Part shown: in pieces, positions 59,510 through 64,000 of the stretch
Position numbering within the stretch: position 1 is the first letter of the stretch
How the letters are laid out: every line of letters begins with the position of its first letter
Source of the DNA: Micrococcus sp. EYE_212
GTDB taxonomy: Bacteria > Actinomycetota > Actinomycetes > Actinomycetales > Micrococcaceae
Reading direction: 5' to 3'
Assembly: GCF_023147585.1 (NCBI RefSeq)
Contig: NZ_JAHXOZ010000001.1
Coordinates: 186,001-250,000, forward strand
DNA: 64,000 nt
Made by a program: the position numbers and the translations under genes
Notes under the pieces: model-generated
The model's input: only the letters and a program-made list of their open reading frames with translations
Database searches by the model: none
What the model was told of the DNA's origin: nothing

Positions 59510-60568
59510 TCAGGCCAGCCGCATCCGCCGTGGGGTCTGCGTGACGTCGTGGATCTCACCCACGAGCTCCTCGAGGACGTCCTCCAGGAACAGCACGCCC
59601 ACGGTGGTGCCCTCCGTGGTGATCACGCGCGCCAGGTGGGAGCCGGTGCGCTGCATGAGCGCGAGCGCGTCCTCCACCTCGTCGTCGGCGCGCACGTTGG
59701 CCAGGGAGCGGATGCGCGTGAGCGGCACGGGACGCTCGTAGGCGTCGGGGGCCACCATGAGCACGTCCTTGAGGTGCAGGTAGCCGGTGTACCCGCCGTC
59801 GGGGTCCTCCACCACGAAGCGGGAGAAGCCCACCCGTCCCACGGCCCACTCGAAGGCCTGCGGGGTGACGTCCTCCGGCACCGTGACCACGCGCTCCAGC
59901 GGGACCATGACGTCGCCGGCCGTGTAGGAGGAGAACTCCAGGGCGGAGTGCAGCACGCCGGACTCGTCCTCGAGGGTGCCCGAGCGCGTGGACTCGGCCA
60001 CGATCGACTGGACCTCCTCGAGCGTGAAGGAGGAGGCCACCTCGTCCTTCGGCTCGATCCCGAACGCCCGCAGCACGAGGTTCGCGGCCCAGTTCAGGGA
60101 CACGATGATGGGGTGGAGCAGGCGGCTGAGCCACACGAGCGGCTGGGCCAGGAGCATGACGGCGCGATCGGCGAACGACACCGCCGCGTTCTTGGGGATC
60201 ATCTCGCCGAACGTCACGTGGAGGAACGTGACCACCAGGAGGGCGACGACGAACGCGGCGATGTCCGCGACGCCCGCGGGCACGCCGACGGCCTCCATCG
60301 GCACCACGAGCAGGTGGTGCAGGGCCGGCTCCGAGACGTTGAGGATCAGGAGCGAGCACACGGTGATGCCGAGCTGGCACACGGCCAGCATCGCCGAGAC
60401 GTGCTCCATGGCGTACAGGGCGGTCGTGGCCGGCCGGGAGCCTGCCTCGGCGCGCGGCTCGATCTGGGAGCGGCGAGCGCCCATGACGGCGAACTCGCCC
60501 GCCACGAAGAAGGCGTTGGCGACCAGCAGGACCACCAGCCAGAGCAGTCCGATCACGTCCTCGCTCAT
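59510..60568 (-). CDS. CNNM-type (DUF21-CBS) membrane protein, short form
   Basis: 352 residues: DUF21 transmembrane domain with four helices (VVLLVANAFFVAGEFAVMGARRS, then MLAVCQLGITVCSLLILNVSEPAL and FGEMIPKNAAV), then two CBS motifs (MVPLERVVTVPEDVTPQAF and TEGTTVGVLFLEDVLEELVGEI). Unlike its upstream paralogue it ends after the CBS pair without a CorC_HlyC domain. The start overlaps the paralogue stop (ATGA). The group includes Mg2+/Co2+ transporters (CorB/CNNM); the label hemolysin is historical. Confidence 0.88.
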   Translation of the reverse strand: MSEDVIGLLWLVVLLVANAFFVAGEFAVMGARRSQIEPRAEAGSRPATTALYAMEHVSAMLAVCQLGITVCSLLILNVSEPALHHLLVVPMEAVGVPAGVADIAAFVVALLVVTFLHVTFGEMIPKNAAVSFADRAVMLLAQPLVWLSRLLHPIIVSLNWAANLVLRAFGIEPKDEVASSFTLEEVQSIVAESTRSGTLEDESGVLHSALEFSSYTAGDVMVPLERVVTVPEDVTPQAFEWAVGRVGFSRFVVEDPDGGYTGYLHLKDVLMVAPDAYERPVPLTRIRSLANVRADDEVEDALALMQRTGSHLARVITTEGTTVGVLFLEDVLEELVGEIHDVTQTPRRMRLA

Positions 60569-61884
60569 GCGCGGGCCTCCGTCCTGTCCGCGGGCACCGG
60601 GTCGAAGCGCACGCGCTCCACCCGCCGTCCGTCCATGCGCTCCACCGCGAGCGATCCGCCGTCGACGGCCACGACGTCGCCCACCCGGGCGATGCGGCCG
60701 AGGCGGGCCATCACGAAGCCGCCGATGGTCTCGTAGGCGCCGTCCTCGGGGACGGACAGCGCGGTGATCTGGGCCTGCGCCTCGTCCGGGCGCAGATCGG
60801 CCGGGAAGTACCAGCGTCCGGAGGCGGTCTGCAGGACGCCGGGGGTGATCCGGTCGTGCTCGTCGGCGACCTCGCCCACGATCTCCTCCACCACGTCCTC
60901 GAGGGTGACGACGCCGGCGGTGCCGCCGTACTCGTCCACCACCACGGCCATCTGCAGGTTGGCCTCGCGCAGCTCCGTGAGCAGCTGGTCCAGGTGGACG
61001 GTCTCGGGGACGCGGATGATGTCCGACATGAGGGAGCCGGCCGTGAGGTCGGCGCGGCGCTCCCGGGGGACGGCCGCGACCCTCTTCACGTGCACGACGC
61101 CGCGGATGTCGTCCGAGGACTCGCCGATCACGGGGAAGCGGGAGAAGCCGCTCTGCCGGGCGAGCTCCACGACGTGGGAGAGCCCCTCGTCCTCGCCCAC
61201 GGTCTCCACGCGGATGCGCGGGGTCATCACGTCGGCCGCCGTGCGGTCCGCGAAGCGCAGGGTGCGGTCCAGGAACGTGGCCGTCTGCTGGTCGAGCGTG
61301 CCGAGCTGGGCCGAGCGCCGCACGAGCGAGGAGAGCTCCTCAGGGCTGCGGGCGCCGGAGATCTCCTCCTTCGCCTCGATCCCGAAGCGCCCGAGGACGC
61401 GGTTGGAGAAGCCGTTGAGGACCGCGATCGCGGGCCGGAAGACGGCCGTGAACACGAGCATGGGCCGCGCGAGCCGACGCCCGATGGGGAGGGGCTGGGA
61501 GATCGCCATGTTCTTGGGCACCAGCTCGCCGATCAGCATGGAGAGCAGCGTGGCCGTCACCATGGCGACGACGAGCGAGACGGTGCCCGCGATCGCCTCG
61601 GGCACGCCCGCCCCGATCAGGAGCGGGTCCACGAGGCGCCCGATCGCCGGGTCCATGACGTAGCCCGTCAGGAGCGTGGTGAGCGTGATGCCCAGCTGGC
61701 ACGCGGAGAGCTGGGTGGACAGGGACTTCAGGCAGCGCAGGAGCGGCTCGGCGCCGCGGTCGCCCTGGTCCACCATCCGCTGCACGGTGGGCACGTCGAT
61801 CGCGATGAGCGAGAACTCGACGGCCACGAAGAATCCGGTGCCCAGGACGAGCAGGATGCCGGCGATCAGCAGGATCCACTCCAC
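60565..61884 (-). CDS. CNNM-type membrane protein with CorC_HlyC domain
   Basis: 439 residues: DUF21 domain (LLIAGILLVLGTGFFVAVEFSLIA, SACQLGITLTTLLTGYV, IGELVPKNMAI), CBS pair (MTPRIRVETVGEDEGLSHVV to VVDEYGGTAGVVTLEDVVEEIVGEV) and a C-terminal CorC_HlyC domain (YFPADLRPDEAQAQI to GGFVMARLGRIARVGD). The GTG start lies behind GAGG at 4 nt. It is translationally coupled to the shorter paralogue. Gene order guaB1-CNNM-CNNM is also found in mycobacteria (Rv1843c-Rv1841c), suggesting one conserved unit. Confidence 0.9.
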   Translation of the reverse strand: MEWILLIAGILLVLGTGFFVAVEFSLIAIDVPTVQRMVDQGDRGAEPLLRCLKSLSTQLSACQLGITLTTLLTGYVMDPAIGRLVDPLLIGAGVPEAIAGTVSLVVAMVTATLLSMLIGELVPKNMAISQPLPIGRRLARPMLVFTAVFRPAIAVLNGFSNRVLGRFGIEAKEEISGARSPEELSSLVRRSAQLGTLDQQTATFLDRTLRFADRTAADVMTPRIRVETVGEDEGLSHVVELARQSGFSRFPVIGESSDDIRGVVHVKRVAAVPRERRADLTAGSLMSDIIRVPETVHLDQLLTELREANLQMAVVVDEYGGTAGVVTLEDVVEEIVGEVADEHDRITPGVLQTASGRWYFPADLRPDEAQAQITALSVPEDGAYETIGGFVMARLGRIARVGDVVAVDGGSLAVERMDGRRVERVRFDPVPADRTEARA

Positions 61885-61961
61885 GGGGCCTCACCCCCTC
61901 CCCGAGGAGTCGGGGTGGGCGTCGAACGGGCGACGCCGGGACTGGAAGGCTCCGATCCGGC

Positions 61962-61983
61962 CCCGTCCGCGAGCGCGGACGGG
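61962..61983 (-). other. Hairpin in the leader of the CNNM operon
   Basis: Perfect 9-bp arms (61962-61970 with 61975-61983) around a 4-nt loop, in the middle of a leader of about 134 nt. No riboswitch class could be recognised. Confidence 0.5.
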
Positions 61984-62024
61984 CAGGCTGGCACAGCAGT
62001 GTCAGGGTGATCCATAGTGCGACC

Positions 62025-62030
62025 AGTATA
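62025..62030 (-). promoter_or_regulatory. -10 box of the CNNM operon (TATACT)
   Basis: TATACT on the minus strand, a near-consensus -10. The predicted start near 62018 leaves a long leader before the GTG at 61884. A short out-of-frame ATG (62015) would be almost leaderless. Confidence 0.5.
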
Positions 62031-62078
62031 GGGGCGGGGCCGCGGGCGGAGAGACCCCTTCGGGCGTGCCGCGCCGCC

Positions 62079-63728
<1,650 letters not shown>

Positions 63729-63757
63729 TCACAAGGCTCAGGAAGAGGCGTTGCACA

Positions 63758-64000
63758 GTGCCAGAACTCACGTCTGATCGGCTCGCGCAGGAGTTCCCCG
63801 GGAACGAGAAGCTCGTGGCCGAGATCTACCGGAAGTACCGCGCCGACGAGGGCTCCGTGGATCGTCAGTGGGCACAGATCTTCGCTCGCCTCGAGGCGAG
63901 CGCCCCGCAGCAGGCGGCCTCCGCCACGCCATCGAAGCCCGCCCCCGCGAAGGCGTCCCCCGCGAAGGCCGCCTCGGCCGAGGGCGTCGGCCCGCAGTCC
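63758..64000 (+). CDS. kgd: Multifunctional 2-oxoglutarate metabolism enzyme, N-terminus (cut by window edge)
   Basis: The first 81 codons of the actinobacterial Kgd/SucA-type protein that combines 2-oxoglutarate decarboxylase/dehydrogenase and succinyltransferase activities. The start VPELTSDRLAQEF is followed by GNEKLVAEIYRKYRADEGSV and WAQIFARLE, the helix that binds the E1 partner, then the Ala/Pro/Lys-rich linker. The GTG has GGAAGAGG 9 nt upstream. The rest runs beyond base 64000. Confidence 0.9.
   Translation, partial: MPELTSDRLAQEFPGNEKLVAEIYRKYRADEGSVDRQWAQIFARLEASAPQQAASATPSKPAPAKASPAKAASAEGVGPQS

Overview
The window is a very GC-rich chromosomal segment of an actinobacterium, most likely Micrococcus luteus or a close relative (Micrococcaceae). 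The evidence is the strong G/C bias at third codon positions, the many GTG starts, a Rho factor with a long Arg/Asp/Gly-rich insertion (a known peculiarity of M. luteus Rho), NucS in place of MutS/MutL, separate b and long delta ATP synthase subunits, and gene order. I see no phage, insertion sequence, integron, CRISPR array, rRNA or obvious defence island. This is core genome with regulatory detail rather than a mobile or accessory region.

Layout. (1) 1-5986: rph (cut by the window edge), a metallo-beta-lactamase-fold phosphodiesterase, murI, a DUF2017 protein and clpS on the minus strand; pncB-pncA (NAD salvage) and an AAA ATPase on the plus strand. (2) 6108-13631: SF2 helicase, DUF3039 protein, ABC-2 transporter pair, YbbN-like protein, AI-2E-type permease and a small zinc-ribbon protein. 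(3) 13699-15697: nucS (mismatch endonuclease) and nagA. (4) 15728-37082, all minus strand, in transcription order: argS-lysA-hom-thrC-thrB-rho-prfA-prmC-tsaC-wecA-atpI-like-atpBEFHAGDC-DUF2550. From memory this is the same order as Mycobacterium tuberculosis Rv1292-Rv1312, except that rpmE is missing between rho and prfA. (5) 37216-38522: tRNA-Arg(CCG) and a YkvI-type permease. (6) 38544-46056: thiamine locus. thiO-thiS-thiG-moeB/thiF and thiC are each preceded by a TPP riboswitch; thiE and thiD lie between. (7) 46231-50181: tag, an aldehyde (succinate-semialdehyde) dehydrogenase and putP. (8) 50343-56016: hrpA, a HIT protein and a sulfurtransferase. (9) 56209-59404: zur and a znuA-znuB-znuC zinc-uptake operon with a candidate Zur operator. 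(10) 59510-64000: two CNNM/HlyC-type membrane proteins behind a GuaB1-type GMP reductase/IMPDH-family gene, then the start of kgd (2-oxoglutarate metabolism) running off the end.

The genes sort into a few cooperating sets: aspartate-family amino acid synthesis (lysA, hom, thrC, thrB), translation and its termination (argS, prfA with its methylase prmC, tsaC, rho), oxidative phosphorylation (the whole F1Fo operon), cofactor supply (NAD salvage, thiamine) and zinc homeostasis. A recurring signal is a TAnnnT hexamer 6 or 7 nt before the start codon (often exactly TAGACT), which implies that many genes here are transcribed as leaderless mRNAs. No clearly new multi-gene system was found. The most useful second looks are the leaderless-promoter set, the riboswitch whose 3' end runs into the thiO Shine-Dalgarno sequence, the repeat-bearing Rho insertion, the loss of zinc ligands in Tag, the Asp-to-Glu change in WecA, and the structured leader before the CNNM genes.
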